Shown here piece by piece: positions 18,049 to 26,945 of a DNA stretch of 64,000 bases (position 1 is the first letter of the stretch; each line of letters starts with the position of its first letter). The translations under genes and the position numbers were made by a program. The notes beneath the pieces were generated by a model, which ran no database searches, was not told the origin of the DNA, and saw only the letters and a program-made list of their open reading frames with translations. Where the stretch lies: contig NC_012778.1 in assembly GCF_000146185.1 (NCBI RefSeq), forward strand, positions 2,080,191-2,144,190. The letters are read 5' to 3'. Source of the stretch: [Eubacterium] eligens ATCC 27750 (GTDB lineage: Bacteria > Bacillota > Clostridia > Lachnospirales > Lachnospiraceae).

Positions 18049-18053
18049 ATCTA

Positions 18054-20027
18054 TCAGCCAATCTCTGCACCTTCAATAATATCTTTCTCAAGTGTAAGAA
18101 CTGATAAGTTATCCTTATCATCCCATGCTGAGATAATCATTCCCTGTGACTCAATACCACAGATCTTTCTTGGTTTTAAATTAGTACATACAACTAACTT
18201 CTTACCAATAAGCTCCTCTGGCTTATAGTACTTCTGGATACCTGATACGATAGTTCTCTTCTCATCACCAATCTGAAGCTCGAACTTAAGAAGCTTTGTC
18301 TTCTTAACAGCTTCACATGTAAGAACCTTGGCAACTCTGAACTGAACCTTTTCAAAATCATCAAATGTAATCTCAGGCTTAACTTCAACCTGTGGATATT
18401 CTGTAACACCATTAGCCTTCTTCTGAGCTTCCTGAATAGCATCAACCTTTTCCTTAAGGTCCTTCTCAAAGTCAAGTCTTGCGAAAAGAATCTCTGGTGT
18501 CTCAGTAACCTTAAGTCCTGTTTCTCTTAAGCCAAATGTAGCAAGGTCATCAAAATCTCTTACTCCTGCCTCTGGATTAGCTGGGTAAAGCTGTGCAAGA
18601 ATCTTATCTGTAGTCTCTGGCATGAAAGACTTAAGAAGATTAGCACCGATTGTAATACTCTCAACAAGGTTATAGAGCACTTCTGCTAATCTGTCCTGCT
18701 GTGCCTCATCCTTTGCAAGAGCCCAAGGCATTGTCTCGTCAATATATTTGTTACATCTCTTAAAGAGTGTGAATACTTCTGTGATAGCATCTGCTACATG
18801 AAGTGTAGCCATCTTTGCCTGAACCTTATCTCTTGTTGCTGTTACAACAGCCTTAAGGTCACCGTCAATTGCAGCATCCTCTACGCCAGTCTTATTAACA
18901 ACTCCACCAAAGTACTTGTTAGACATTGCAATTGTTCTGTTTACAAGGTTACCAAGTGTGTTGGCAAGGTCTGAGTTCATACGCTCAACCATAAGCTCCC
19001 ATGAAATAACACCATCATTCTCAAATGGCATCTCGTGAAGAACAAAGTAACGTACAGCATCAACGCCGAAAAGGTCTACAAGATCATCTGCATAGATAAC
19101 ATTTCCCTTAGACTTACTCATCTTACCATCATTCTGTAATAACCAAGGATGTCCAAACACCTGCTTAGGAAGTGGCTCACCAAGTGCCATAAGGAATATT
19201 GGCCAGTAAATTGTATGGAATCTGATGATATCCTTACCGATAAGGTGAAGGTCTGCTGGCCAGAACTTCTTGTACTGCTCTGAAGAATTGCCATCAGCAT
19301 CATATCCGATACCTGTGATATAGTTAGTAAGGGCATCAAGCCATACATAAACTACATGCTTGTCATCAAAGTCAACTGGAATACCCCATTTGAAAGATGT
19401 TCTTGATACACATAAATCCTGAAGTCCAGGAAGAAGGAAGTTGTTCATCATCTCATTCTTTCTTGAAACAGGCTGGATGAATTCCGGATGTGTATTGATA
19501 TGCTCAATAAGCTTGTTGGCATATTTGCTCATCTTGAAGAAATAAGCTTCTTCCTTAGCTGGCTTAACTTCACGTCCACAATCAGGACACTTTCCATCAA
19601 CAAGCTGGCTCTCTGTCCAGAAAGACTCACATGGAGTACAGTACATGCCTTCATATGAACCCTTATAAATGTCTCCCTGATCATAAAGTTTCTTAAAAAT
19701 CTTCTGAACCTGCTTCTCATGGTAATCATCTGTTGTTCTGATGAACTTATCATATGAAGTATTCATAAGATCCCATATTCTCTTAATCTCTGTTGAAACA
19801 TTATCAACGAATTCCTTAGGTGTAATTCCAGCTTCTTCAGCCTTAAGCTCAATCTTCTGACCATGCTCGTCAGTTCCTGTCTGGAAAAATACATCATAGC
19901 CTTCCTGTCTTCTGAATCTTGCAATACTGTCTGCAAGAACGATTTCATAAGTATTACCGATATGTGGCTTGCCTGATGTATAGGCAATAGCTGTTGTCAT
20001 ATAAAATGGACCTTTACTCTGTGGCAT
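18054..20027 (-). CDS. metG: Methionyl-tRNA synthetase
   Basis: A 657-residue class I synthetase that charges tRNA-Met. The HIGH-type motif is PHIGNTYE (about 21), a CxxC...CxxC zinc knuckle lies near 127-148, and KMSKSKGN (about 297) is the second signature. The C-terminal 105 residues form a tRNA-binding OB domain (FDDFEKVQFRVAKV ... NLKPRKICGIESQGMI) that mediates dimerisation. GGAGG precedes the ATG. I looked for a T-box leader upstream and found none. The gene drives tatD behind it. Confidence 0.97.
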   Translation of the reverse strand: MPQSKGPFYMTTAIAYTSGKPHIGNTYEIVLADSIARFRRQEGYDVFFQTGTDEHGQKIELKAEEAGITPKEFVDNVSTEIKRIWDLMNTSYDKFIRTTDDYHEKQVQKIFKKLYDQGDIYKGSYEGMYCTPCESFWTESQLVDGKCPDCGREVKPAKEEAYFFKMSKYANKLIEHINTHPEFIQPVSRKNEMMNNFLLPGLQDLCVSRTSFKWGIPVDFDDKHVVYVWLDALTNYITGIGYDADGNSSEQYKKFWPADLHLIGKDIIRFHTIYWPIFLMALGEPLPKQVFGHPWLLQNDGKMSKSKGNVIYADDLVDLFGVDAVRYFVLHEMPFENDGVISWELMVERMNSDLANTLGNLVNRTIAMSNKYFGGVVNKTGVEDAAIDGDLKAVVTATRDKVQAKMATLHVADAITEVFTLFKRCNKYIDETMPWALAKDEAQQDRLAEVLYNLVESITIGANLLKSFMPETTDKILAQLYPANPEAGVRDFDDLATFGLRETGLKVTETPEILFARLDFEKDLKEKVDAIQEAQKKANGVTEYPQVEVKPEITFDDFEKVQFRVAKVLTCEAVKKTKLLKFELQIGDEKRTIVSGIQKYYKPEELIGKKLVVCTNLKPRKICGIESQGMIISAWDDKDNLSVLTLEKDIIEGAEIG

Positions 20028-20216
20028 ATCATTTCCTCCATAATCTATTATTTTAATTCATCGCTATAACGCAAATGTAGTGTGAATCATTTATCCGTAA
20101 ACTTTATCATAGAAAAATTTACAATAAGTGTCAAGTCTGTATTAAGTATGATACAATATGTGAATAATAAATCAATATTTCTTATAATATTAATTAAGAC
20201 AGAAATGAGGATTAGT

Positions 20217-22025
20217 ATGCGTAATAAACAACTTTGCTTTTTACATCAATTTCTTAACAAGGCTGTGAGCCTGCTGATAGTTTTTATAATGGTAATTACC
20301 CTGTCTGGCTGCAGCCTGCCCTGGAATCAGAAGCAGATATCAGAAACTACTATATCTGCCACAGAGGATAACGCTGATTTCACGGATTATGTAAACAACC
20401 TGTTTGCTGACCTGTTAAGTGCCGACATGGTATCTTTGCATGCCTATGTCGAACACCCCAAGGATTTCGGAATTAACGATTATGAGATTACTCTTGGCCG
20501 CTACGACCTTGACAATCCCGATGACTCCTCAGATTACACCGACATAATATCAACGCTTAAATCATTTGACAGAAGCACACTTTCAGCAAAACAACAGATA
20601 ACGCTTGACGAGCTTCTTATGTACATGGAAAATGCGCTGGAGTACAGTGATTTGTACATGTTTAACACACAGCTTCAGACAACTACAGGTATTCATGTCC
20701 AGCTGCCGCTGCTTTTTGCTGAATACACATTTGAAGAAAAGAAGGATATTGACGAATATATTGAGCTTCTATGTGATGTTGATGGATACTTTGAAAATAT
20801 GGCTGCATTTGAGAAGCTTCGTGCTGATAACGGATATTTTATGGAAGATACCCTTGCCGATGAGGTAATTGAAAGCTGTAACTCATTTATTGAGACTGCC
20901 GGTTTAGAAGATGGTGCAATGATATCAACCTTTGACGAAAAGCTTGCTTCTGTTGACGGACTTTCTTCACAGGATATTGCAGATTATAAAGCTAAAAATG
21001 TGTCCGCAGTCAATGAACATGTAATCCCAGGATACCAGTCCCTTGTAAATGCACTTACTTCATTAAAAGGCTCTAACAGATATTCAGGCGGTTTATGCAA
21101 TTATCCTGAGGGTTCTCGGTATTTTGAATATATACTCTCTTCAACACTTGGCTGGAGCAAATCTGTTGACGAATACGATAAGCTGGTTGATTCTTATATC
21201 AAGAAATATATGCTTAAAATGCAGTCGCTTGCGCTTAAAGACTCCTCTATTCTTGATAAATTTGACACATTTTCATTCAATATGACAGACCCGGTTGGTA
21301 TTCTTACCGACCTTAAGAAAAGAATAACCGATGATTTTCCTGAGATTCCAGATGTGAATTATAATATCAAATATGTGTCAAAGGCGCTTGAGGACTACAC
21401 CAGTCCGGCTATGTACTTTATTCCGCAGCTTGATAACCTTGATATCAATTCAATATACATCAATTCTTCTGGCACTTCTGCGAGTGAATTATATCCTACA
21501 CTTGCACATGAAGGGTATCCGGGACACATGTACCAGACACAGTATTTTGCCGCAACCAATCCTGACTGGATAAGATACATTCTTGCACCAGGCGGATATG
21601 TTGAAGGCTGGGCATCATATGTTGAAGTTCTTTCTTATAATTATGCACAGACCGGCAACGATGCACTTAACAAAATGTATGCTGCTAATTATGCCACCGT
21701 CCTGTGCCTTTATGCAAAAGGGGATATTGGCGTTAATTACTATGGATGGAGTGAAGATGATGTTTACCGATTCATCAGCCAGTATGGTTTTGATGATAAA
21801 TCAGTCGCTCACGAAATGTATTACGCATTTGTCTCTGACCCGGGCAATTATTGCAAATATGTTCTTGGAATGTTAGGATTTGAGCAGTTAAAGACTAAGG
21901 CACAAAGTGAACTTTCTGATAAATTCAATCTTAAAAATTTCCATCAGTATATACTCGACATGGGTCCTGTGCAGTTTGATATATTATTTAACAACCTTGA
22001 TGCATGGATTAAAAAAGAAAAATAA
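20217..22025 (+). CDS. DUF885-family lipoprotein, putative metallopeptidase
   Basis: A 602-residue exported lipoprotein. After a basic N-terminus and hydrophobic helix, the lipobox ITLSGC puts the lipidated Cys near residue 31. The rest fits the DUF885 family. The metal-binding motif LAHEGYPGHMYQ (about 426-437) has the HExxxGH form seen in that family, which is distantly related to M32-like peptidases. It is expected to sit on the outer face of the membrane and may cleave peptides, but activity is inferred. ATG 20217 was chosen because GAGG lies six bases upstream and the lipoprotein signal starts there; the frame open from 20082 adds a non-signal leader. Confidence 0.85.
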   Translation: MRNKQLCFLHQFLNKAVSLLIVFIMVITLSGCSLPWNQKQISETTISATEDNADFTDYVNNLFADLLSADMVSLHAYVEHPKDFGINDYEITLGRYDLDNPDDSSDYTDIISTLKSFDRSTLSAKQQITLDELLMYMENALEYSDLYMFNTQLQTTTGIHVQLPLLFAEYTFEEKKDIDEYIELLCDVDGYFENMAAFEKLRADNGYFMEDTLADEVIESCNSFIETAGLEDGAMISTFDEKLASVDGLSSQDIADYKAKNVSAVNEHVIPGYQSLVNALTSLKGSNRYSGGLCNYPEGSRYFEYILSSTLGWSKSVDEYDKLVDSYIKKYMLKMQSLALKDSSILDKFDTFSFNMTDPVGILTDLKKRITDDFPEIPDVNYNIKYVSKALEDYTSPAMYFIPQLDNLDINSIYINSSGTSASELYPTLAHEGYPGHMYQTQYFAATNPDWIRYILAPGGYVEGWASYVEVLSYNYAQTGNDALNKMYAANYATVLCLYAKGDIGVNYYGWSEDDVYRFISQYGFDDKSVAHEMYYAFVSDPGNYCKYVLGMLGFEQLKTKAQSELSDKFNLKNFHQYILDMGPVQFDILFNNLDAWIKKEK

Positions 22026-22031
22026 CATTAA

Positions 22032-22076
22032 AAATGGGATGTTACCTTAACACAATAGTCTGGTAACATCCCTTAT
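22032..22076. terminator. Bidirectional intrinsic terminator
   Basis: GGGATGTTACC (22036-22046) is inverted at 22062-22072, with A/T runs on both sides. It lies between the convergent DUF885 lipoprotein and DnaJ-domain genes. Confidence 0.8.
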
Positions 22077-22086
22077 TAATTGATTA

Positions 22087-22887
22087 TTATATGCTTCCAC
22101 CCGGATAATAGCCGCCTGAACCATAGCCACAGCACATAGGCATACATATATTTGAACACAGGCAGAGTGCAACCCACGGAGCACAGCCTGTACAATATGT
22201 TGTAGATGACGGTCCCTGATACTGTGTCCTTCTTCCTGCATACCAGCTTCCACCGCTTGCAATACGCTGATACAGCAACTGATACTGCATATTGTCAGGA
22301 TCAGAATCCAAAGCACGCTTGGCATCTTCCAAAGCTGTAGCTTCTTCCCCTTTTCCAAGATGTGCCAACGCACTGTAGTAGTACCATCTTCCATCACGGT
22401 CAGTTATGTTGTTAAGCACATTAATAGCTTCATCATAACTAGAGTTATTAATATAATTAGCTGCTGCCCTCAGATGCACTGTTGTAGGATCATTGCCATT
22501 GAGATTATCACTGCCATATCCATTGCCACCATAGCTTCCTGTATATCCACCAAATCCAAATGGACCAAATCCCCAGAAGCTTCCGAAATCTCCATATCCG
22601 CCCTGTGACTGGTTCTGATAATCACCATCATAACCATAATGATCTGAACGGCCTGTACCATAACGCGTCTGGCTGTATGACTGACTACTGTATCCGCCCT
22701 CACGCTCACGCATTATCTGATTATAAGCCTGCTGTACAAGCTTAAACATCTCTTCTGCCTGATCCTTATTAGGATTATTAATGTTAGCATCAGGATGATA
22801 CTTTCGGCTCAGTGTTCTGTATGCTTTTTTCACTTCATCATCGGAAGCATCTCTTGATACTCCCAACACTTTATATGGATCTGTCAT
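22087..22887 (-). CDS. J-domain protein with glycine-rich and TPR-like regions
   Basis: A 266-residue protein starting with a J domain ([32 protein letters not shown]), with the HPD tripeptide that stimulates Hsp70 at about residue 32. A long Gly/Tyr/Ser-rich linker follows (about 70-145), then a helical TPR-like segment ([20 protein letters not shown] and [15 protein letters not shown]). The tail holds six cysteines in two clusters ending [10 protein letters not shown]. It lacks the DnaJ zinc fingers, so it is a specialised co-chaperone, not DnaJ itself. ATG 22887 has GGAGG six bases upstream; the longer frame is an overlap with the preceding gene. The partner gene upstream overlaps it by 17 bases, implying joint function. 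Confidence 0.85.
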   Translation of the reverse strand: MTDPYKVLGVSRDASDDEVKKAYRTLSRKYHPDANINNPNKDQAEEMFKLVQQAYNQIMREREGGYSSQSYSQTRYGTGRSDHYGYDGDYQNQSQGGYGDFGSFWGFGPFGFGGYTGSYGGNGYGSDNLNGNDPTTVHLRAAANYINNSSYDEAINVLNNITDRDGRWYYYSALAHLGKGEEATALEDAKRALDSDPDNMQYQLLYQRIASGGSWYAGRRTQYQGPSSTTYCTGCAPWVALCLCSNICMPMCCGYGSGGYYPGGSI

Positions 22888-23737
22888 TATGTTCCTCCAA
22901 CTGCTTACCGGCAGTATTATTTTTCTTCCTTCTGGCGGCGTAGAACTTTGTCCATACACCTGAATATATGATATTTCTTAACAGTTCTGCATTAGCAAGA
23001 ATCGGCAGTCTCTCAAAAGCCCTTGCACATCCTGCCATATACGCTTTAAGTATGTTTTCTGCAAATGTATCAAAATCCTCTACATCATTATGATACTTAA
23101 ATACATTATAATTGTTCTTTTTCTCGTCTTTTTCCAAATCATCATATGCATCTAACAGATATATAAATCTGCCAAGATTATTGCCAAGCACCCTTAACTC
23201 ATCACTCCACTCATCATTTTTCATGGCAGCAACTTCACCTAACAGTATACCAAACTGCTCTGCCGGCTTGTCAATATTCGTTTCCTGTGCTTTTTCATAT
23301 TCTGACAACTTAGAAAGGCTTTTCCTTATAATCTCTGCCTTATGCGGATATTTCTTCTCAAGCTTTTTAATATCTTTTTTCAATACTCCGGCATAAGTTC
23401 TTTTCAAGACCTTTTTCTCATCGTACCAGTCGTCCATACATTTGTAATATGTCAGAAGGACATTCATGTCCGCAACATAATCTGAAACAACGTTACGCCT
23501 CACAGGATGCTTTCTTAATGGATGTGTGACGCAACGTTCCTCAGAGTATATAGTTTCCGGTTCATACAACCCTGTAAGAAGTATAACCAGAAATGTCATA
23601 TCATAGCTTAAGGAAATCTGCCCCTTCAATCCATGCGCTTCTGCCAGCGAATCGCACAGACCACAATAGTATGAGCGGTATTTATCAAATTCTCTGAATT
23701 TAAGTTCTGGCTGATCAACAACTATATACCCATACAT
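22871..23737 (-). CDS. DUF5685-like protein, partner of the J-domain protein
   Basis: A 288-residue protein that I recall as DUF5685, a Lachnospiraceae/Clostridia family. The N-terminus [31 protein letters not shown] has a CxxC pair (about 25-28). The remainder is helical with a [16 protein letters not shown] stretch (about 213), which resembles the Asp-rich motif of terpenoid-synthase-like folds but is not proof of such activity. No signal peptide is present. It ends inside the J-domain gene (17-base overlap). The start is placed at ATG 23737, but the GGAGG is 12 bases away, longer than usual, so the true start may differ. Function is unknown. Confidence 0.75.
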   Translation of the reverse strand: MYGYIVVDQPELKFREFDKYRSYYCGLCDSLAEAHGLKGQISLSYDMTFLVILLTGLYEPETIYSEERCVTHPLRKHPVRRNVVSDYVADMNVLLTYYKCMDDWYDEKKVLKRTYAGVLKKDIKKLEKKYPHKAEIIRKSLSKLSEYEKAQETNIDKPAEQFGILLGEVAAMKNDEWSDELRVLGNNLGRFIYLLDAYDDLEKDEKKNNYNVFKYHNDVEDFDTFAENILKAYMAGCARAFERLPILANAELLRNIIYSGVWTKFYAARRKKNNTAGKQLEEHNDRSI

Positions 23738-23831
23738 ACTAAACTCATACCTCCATTTTCGCTTATCATATAACATTGAAAATATTCAGTCAATCAGCCT
23801 TTCAAAGATTAATAAATTATTAATACTATTT

Positions 23832-24041
23832 TTAGATATTATTCTTGTCATCAAAATCAGTTCCCCACAAAAGGAAACTTGTATAATCATCTAGCGAATT
23901 GACTGGACGCATTACATCACTCTCGTCAAGATTGCTGGCAAATTCATTCTCACCGTCATCATAACCTTTATCGCCCTGCCCATTATCGTATCCGTTTCTG
24001 TACTCATCTTTTTCATGATTATAGTCAAATGCTGGAAACAT
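23832..24041 (-). CDS. Small acidic hypothetical protein
   Basis: A 69-residue, strongly acidic, hydrophilic protein (many Asp, Glu, Asn, Gly; start MFPAFDYNHEKDEY, end TDFDDKNNI). A textbook AAGGAGG site precedes the ATG at 24041 by seven bases, which argues that it is translated; the longer frame from 24080 overlaps that site. No domain is recognised. The GYDNGQGDKGYDDGENEF segment repeats a G-Y-D-(N/D)-G word and is likely disordered. It lies between the DUF5685 gene and the divergent FliD-like gene. Confidence 0.6.
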   Translation of the reverse strand: MFPAFDYNHEKDEYRNGYDNGQGDKGYDDGENEFASNLDESDVMRPVNSLDDYTSFLLWGTDFDDKNNI

Positions 24042-24070
24042 TATGCCACCTCCTTTCGAAGGTAGTATGT

Positions 24071-24097
24071 TAAGTTTCACCTGGTTTTATCCGATAT
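24071..24097 (+). promoter_or_regulatory. Sigma-28 (FliA/SigD) type promoter
   Basis: TAAG (24071-24074), a 15-base spacer and TCCGATAT (24090-24097) match the flagellar sigma consensus TAAA-N15-GCCGATAA in most positions. The -10 octamer is identical to that in front of flagellin at 32771. It drives the FliD-like gene 57 bases downstream. Confidence 0.75.
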
Positions 24098-24153
24098 AAT
24101 ATTTAGCTGATAAATGTGTATTCAATCACACTTGATATATAAGGAGGAAACTT

Positions 24154-24846
24154 ATGCGGATTACATCACAGATGCTGGCAGCTAACCAGCTTAAAGCAGG
24201 CATTGAGCCTTCATCAAAGACTTTGCTTGATTACATTCAGAATGATGACAATGACAGCCTTACAAGCCTGCTTTCCAAAAAAACTGATACTTCAACATCT
24301 TCACTTACTAAGAAATTACAGAAAGACGCTTACAAGAATATTAAAGATGATGCTGATTCTGTTACAGAGAATGCAGCTAAATTCACAGATGAGAAATCTA
24401 CTCTTTTTGCTGATGCAGAAAGGACCGGTGATTATTCTGCAATATATGCGGATATCAAATCTGTAGTTGATTCTTATAATAAGCTCTACAACACCCTTGG
24501 TAAAACATCAAGTTCTATCAATACTATGTGTTCTAACCTTTTAAAGGAAGCAGTTAAAGAGAACTCTGAAACATTATCTGCAGTAGGAATTGCGCTTAAA
24601 GACGATGGTTCTCTTTCAATTGATGAAAATAAACTTAAAGCAGCTGATACAGATACTTTAAAGAAAGCATTTGGAACATCATCAGAATTTGCAAAGAGGC
24701 TTGGAATTATTGGCTCTAATGTATCATCACTTGCAAAGGCTAACATTAATTATGTTACTAACTCATATACATCATCAGGTGCCGCCTCTAACTCATCAGA
24801 TGATTTATATTCACTTATGACAAGTAAGTTTAATTCTCGCGGTTAG
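24154..24846 (+). CDS. Small FliD-like flagellar protein
   Basis: A 230-residue protein, rich in Ser/Thr/Asn/Lys like axial flagellar proteins, without a cleaved signal. Residues 100-175 (SVVDSYNKLYNTLG ... LSAVGIALKDDGSLSIDENKLKAA) correspond to the conserved C-terminal part of the filament cap FliD, where the phrase IGI-x-x-x-DGSLSID-x-x-KL is typical. It is only about half the usual FliD size and lacks the variable D2-D3 domains, so it may be a secondary cap-like or export-related protein. The upstream sigma-28 promoter supports a late flagellar role. AGGAGG precedes the ATG. It is a single-gene unit closed by a strong terminator. Confidence 0.75.
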   Translation: MRITSQMLAANQLKAGIEPSSKTLLDYIQNDDNDSLTSLLSKKTDTSTSSLTKKLQKDAYKNIKDDADSVTENAAKFTDEKSTLFADAERTGDYSAIYADIKSVVDSYNKLYNTLGKTSSSINTMCSNLLKEAVKENSETLSAVGIALKDDGSLSIDENKLKAADTDTLKKAFGTSSEFAKRLGIIGSNVSSLAKANINYVTNSYTSSGAASNSSDDLYSLMTSKFNSRG

Positions 24847-24905
24847 AATTTCTGATAACGGATATGCATATATGATGTCCGATTTATTCAATATTGTATA
24901 TTTTA

Positions 24906-24952
24906 AAAACCTCTCCATACCAGCATTTATAATGTCGGTATGGGGAGGTTTT
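24906..24952. terminator. Intrinsic terminator
   Basis: AAAACCTCTCCATACC (24906-24921) pairs with 24937-24952 with one G-T pair and is flanked by A and T runs. It closes the FliD-like gene and may also stop the opposite ribbon-helix-helix operon. Confidence 0.85.
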
Positions 24953-24988
24953 AATATATAATAGTTATATATTTATTTTTTGTTAATT

Positions 24989-25192
24989 CTACCTGATATC
25001 TAACTCTGGTGGAACATCCAGCTCGTGTGGAACTGGCGCACCGTTCTTCTTTCTCTGTCGTACACACTCGGTCAGCAGGTACTCTATCTGTCCATTAACA
25101 GACCTGAAATCGTCCTCTGCCCACGCTGCAATGGCATCATAGAGTTTAGCTGATAACCGGAGAGGAACCTGTTTCTTACCTGAATCTGCCAT
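24989..25192 (-). CDS. Ribbon-helix-helix DNA-binding protein (Arc-like)
   Basis: A 67-residue protein with an Arc/MetJ-like ribbon-helix-helix pattern: the strand [35 protein letters not shown] contains the beta strand (QVPLRL) that would enter the DNA major groove and two helices. Such proteins bind palindromic operators as dimers of dimers. Its ATG overlaps the stop of the SPFH gene as TAATG, so the two are translationally coupled. The promoter of this operon carries twin TGATATCA palindromes 11 bases apart, a spacing that suits cooperative binding of this protein, so autoregulation is likely. Its C-terminal tail is Pro/Glu-rich. Confidence 0.85.
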   Translation of the reverse strand: MADSGKKQVPLRLSAKLYDAIAAWAEDDFRSVNGQIEYLLTECVRQRKKNGAPVPHELDVPPELDIR

Positions 25193-26244
25193 TAGTAAAG
25201 ACTTCCTGAATTAACTACTGGCTGGGCATCTTTGTTTCCACAAAGGACGACTAAAAGGTTGGATACCATAGCTGCTTTTCTCTCTTCATCAAGCTCTATA
25301 ACCTGTTTTTCTGATAATCTCTCAAGCGCCATCTCTACCATTCCTACAGCACCATCAACTATCATCTTTCTTGCATCTACTATTGCTGATGCCTGCTGTC
25401 TCTGAAGCATTACTGCTGCTATCTCAGGTGCATACGCAAGATATGTAATTCGTGCTTCTATTATCTCAAGTCCGGCATCTGCTACTTTGCCCTGGATTTC
25501 TTTTCTTATTCTTTCTGCTACAACTTCACTTGAACCACGAAGGCTTCCCTCATCTGCAATTCCATCTCCCGTTGTATCTACATTTTCTGCAACATCATAT
25601 GGATACATGCGGACAATATTACGGAGTGCGCTGTCACACTGTAATGAAAGATATTCCTTATAATTATCTACATTAAACACTGCCTTAGCTGTATCTGTCA
25701 CTTTCCACATAACCGCAATACCAATCTCAACAGGATTACCAAGGCAATCATTAATCTTCTGTCTACTGTTGCTCAGTGTCATTATCTTAAGTGAAATCTT
25801 CTTATTAGCTGACTGTGAATTATTTCCTGCTGCAATTGCCATTCCTGCAACACCTGCCATGCTAGCCAGATCAAGCTTATTTCCATCTCCTGTCACATCA
25901 CCGCTCTGATTAAGCTTAGTTGACGCTGCCGGGTTAACAGCCACACAAAAAGGATTCACAAAGTAAAATCCCGCTTCTTTAATAGTTCCAACATACTTGC
26001 CAAAAAGTGTAAGCACAAGTGCTTCCTGTGGCTTTAATACCTTAAGACCGATAAAGAATATCCAGCCTATTGCTGCGTATACACCGCCTGCAACGATAAG
26101 TACTATCCATCCTGCTTTAGTCTCTGCCTGTTCAACCATAACCGAACCGACAATAATTGCTGCTATAGCTGCTGCGTAAAATAATATAAACAGTGTAACC
26201 ATTGCAAGACCATTCTTGCTTTTCTTCAAAACCTTTTCTTCCAT
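25192..26244 (-). CDS. SPFH/band-7 domain membrane protein
   Basis: A 350-residue protein with two N-terminal membrane helices (about 14-38 and 45-67) followed by an SPFH/band-7 domain that begins at [30 protein letters not shown] (about 71). The region around [32 protein letters not shown] is the conserved core, and [36 protein letters not shown] is the stalk helix. Family members form large membrane-associated rings or scaffolds linked to stress and membrane organisation. ATG 26244 has GGAGG nine bases upstream. It leads a two-gene operon with the ribbon-helix-helix protein, a pairing I have seen in other Firmicutes. Specific role unknown. Confidence 0.9.
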   Translation of the reverse strand: MEEKVLKKSKNGLAMVTLFILFYAAAIAAIIVGSVMVEQAETKAGWIVLIVAGGVYAAIGWIFFIGLKVLKPQEALVLTLFGKYVGTIKEAGFYFVNPFCVAVNPAASTKLNQSGDVTGDGNKLDLASMAGVAGMAIAAGNNSQSANKKISLKIMTLSNSRQKINDCLGNPVEIGIAVMWKVTDTAKAVFNVDNYKEYLSLQCDSALRNIVRMYPYDVAENVDTTGDGIADEGSLRGSSEVVAERIRKEIQGKVADAGLEIIEARITYLAYAPEIAAVMLQRQQASAIVDARKMIVDGAVGMVEMALERLSEKQVIELDEERKAAMVSNLLVVLCGNKDAQPVVNSGSLY

Positions 26245-26323
26245 ATAAAAATACCTCCTAGACACTCTGATTATTCATCTTGTTATCGATTATTCTTTTA
26301 AAGGTGTCTTTGTTGATATTTGT

Positions 26324-26352
26324 ATGATATCATTTTGATATCATCTTGTCAA
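26324..26352 (-). promoter_or_regulatory. Promoter of SPFH operon with twin operator
   Basis: On the minus strand TTGACA (26347-26352), a 17-base spacer and TATCAT (26324-26329) form a good sigma-A promoter. Two perfect TGATATCA palindromes (26325-26332 and 26336-26343), 11 bases apart, fill the spacer and -10. A bound repressor would exclude RNA polymerase. The ribbon-helix-helix protein of the same operon is the obvious candidate. Confidence 0.75.
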
Positions 26353-26383
26353 GATATTAACATTTAGAAAGGAGGTGATAGGT

Positions 26384-26407
26384 GTGACTTGTTGTTATTC
26401 TTTCTGA
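26384..26407 (+). CDS. Seven-codon micro-ORF, possible leader peptide
   Basis: AAAGGAGG (ending at 26375) stands eight bases before a GTG that opens a seven-codon frame encoding V-T-C-C-Y-S-F and a TGA. A strong terminator hairpin follows 11 bases later. The arrangement resembles an attenuator leader with tandem Cys codons, but no gene on this strand follows closely (the next begins at 26946). It may instead be a small RNA. The very good ribosome site is the only direct support. Confidence 0.3.
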   Translation: MTCCYSF

Positions 26408-26417
26408 TAAAAAGACA

Positions 26418-26462
26418 AAAAAATAACTGCCCCAGCCTGGACAGTTTGGGCAGTTATTTTTT
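26418..26462. terminator. Bidirectional intrinsic terminator
   Basis: AAAAAATAACTGCCC (26418-26432) is perfectly inverted at 26448-26462, with a T-run on either strand. It follows the micro-ORF on the plus strand and could stop tRNA-side read-through on the minus strand. Confidence 0.8.
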
Positions 26463-26561
26463 AACTCTCTAATCTACAAAGGCTATCCGTCTATCGGTAA
26501 GTTCCTTTGTATTATCATAATACTCTATTCATATATTTATGTCAAACATTTGTCTTAACAT

Positions 26562-26605
26562 AAAAATAAAAGCCTTACAACCTAGGATTCCCTAAATCAT
26601 AAGAC
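26562..26605 (-). terminator. Probable terminator of tRNA-Lys
   Basis: Directly behind the tRNA on the minus strand GTCTTA pairs with TAAGGC (plus 26600-26605 with 26572-26577) with an inner AGG/CCT pairing, followed by a T-rich run ending at 26562. The stem is weaker than others in the window. Confidence 0.5.
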
Positions 26606-26612
26606 CTTCCAG

Positions 26613-26685
26613 TGCACCGCCAGGGGTTCGAACCCTGGACACCCTGATTAAGAGTCAGGTGCTCTACCAACTGAGCTAGCGGTGC
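26613..26685 (-). tRNA. tRNA-Lys(CTT)
   Basis: A 73-nt cloverleaf on the minus strand. Acceptor GCACCGC pairs with GCGGTGC, the D-arm is AGCTCAGTTGGTAGAGC, the anticodon stem CTGAC/ATCAG region encloses loop CTCTTAA with anticodon CTT, and the T-arm is CCAGG-GTTCGAA-CCCTGG. The CCA end is not encoded. It is a single tRNA gene with its own promoter. Confidence 0.96.
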
Positions 26686-26733
26686 GTAACTTATTTTGTT
26701 CTGTGCTTTTGTGTTGTCTCAAGCACAAGTGAT

Positions 26734-26762
26734 ATTCTATAGCATGGTTTAATAAAATGCAA
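26734..26762 (-). promoter_or_regulatory. Promoter of tRNA-Lys
   Basis: On the minus strand TTGCAT (26757-26762), 17 bases, and TAGAAT (26734-26739) lie about 48 bases before the tRNA. Both boxes are moderate matches. The remaining 180 bases toward the AI-2E permease gene are very AT-rich with nothing else recognised. Confidence 0.55.
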
Positions 26763-26945
26763 GCACTTTTTTGTATTTATTTAAGAACAATTTATCTTTT
26801 TTTATAATTTTCTTGTTTTTTCATCATTTTACCATGTTTTTTATATTGATATGTGCCTTTATACCCCTTATAATTCTATTATATTCCCAATTTCAAGAGA
26901 AAATATTTATATTTAATATACATTTATTAAGAAAAGAGAGTTGAT

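Noticed and set aside
20028..20216. T-box leader for metG
   Set aside because: No specifier-loop, T-box core sequence or terminator/antiterminator pair was found upstream.
24989..26244. Toxin-antitoxin pair
   Set aside because: The ribbon-helix-helix protein resembles antitoxins, but its partner is a large SPFH membrane protein and not a toxin.
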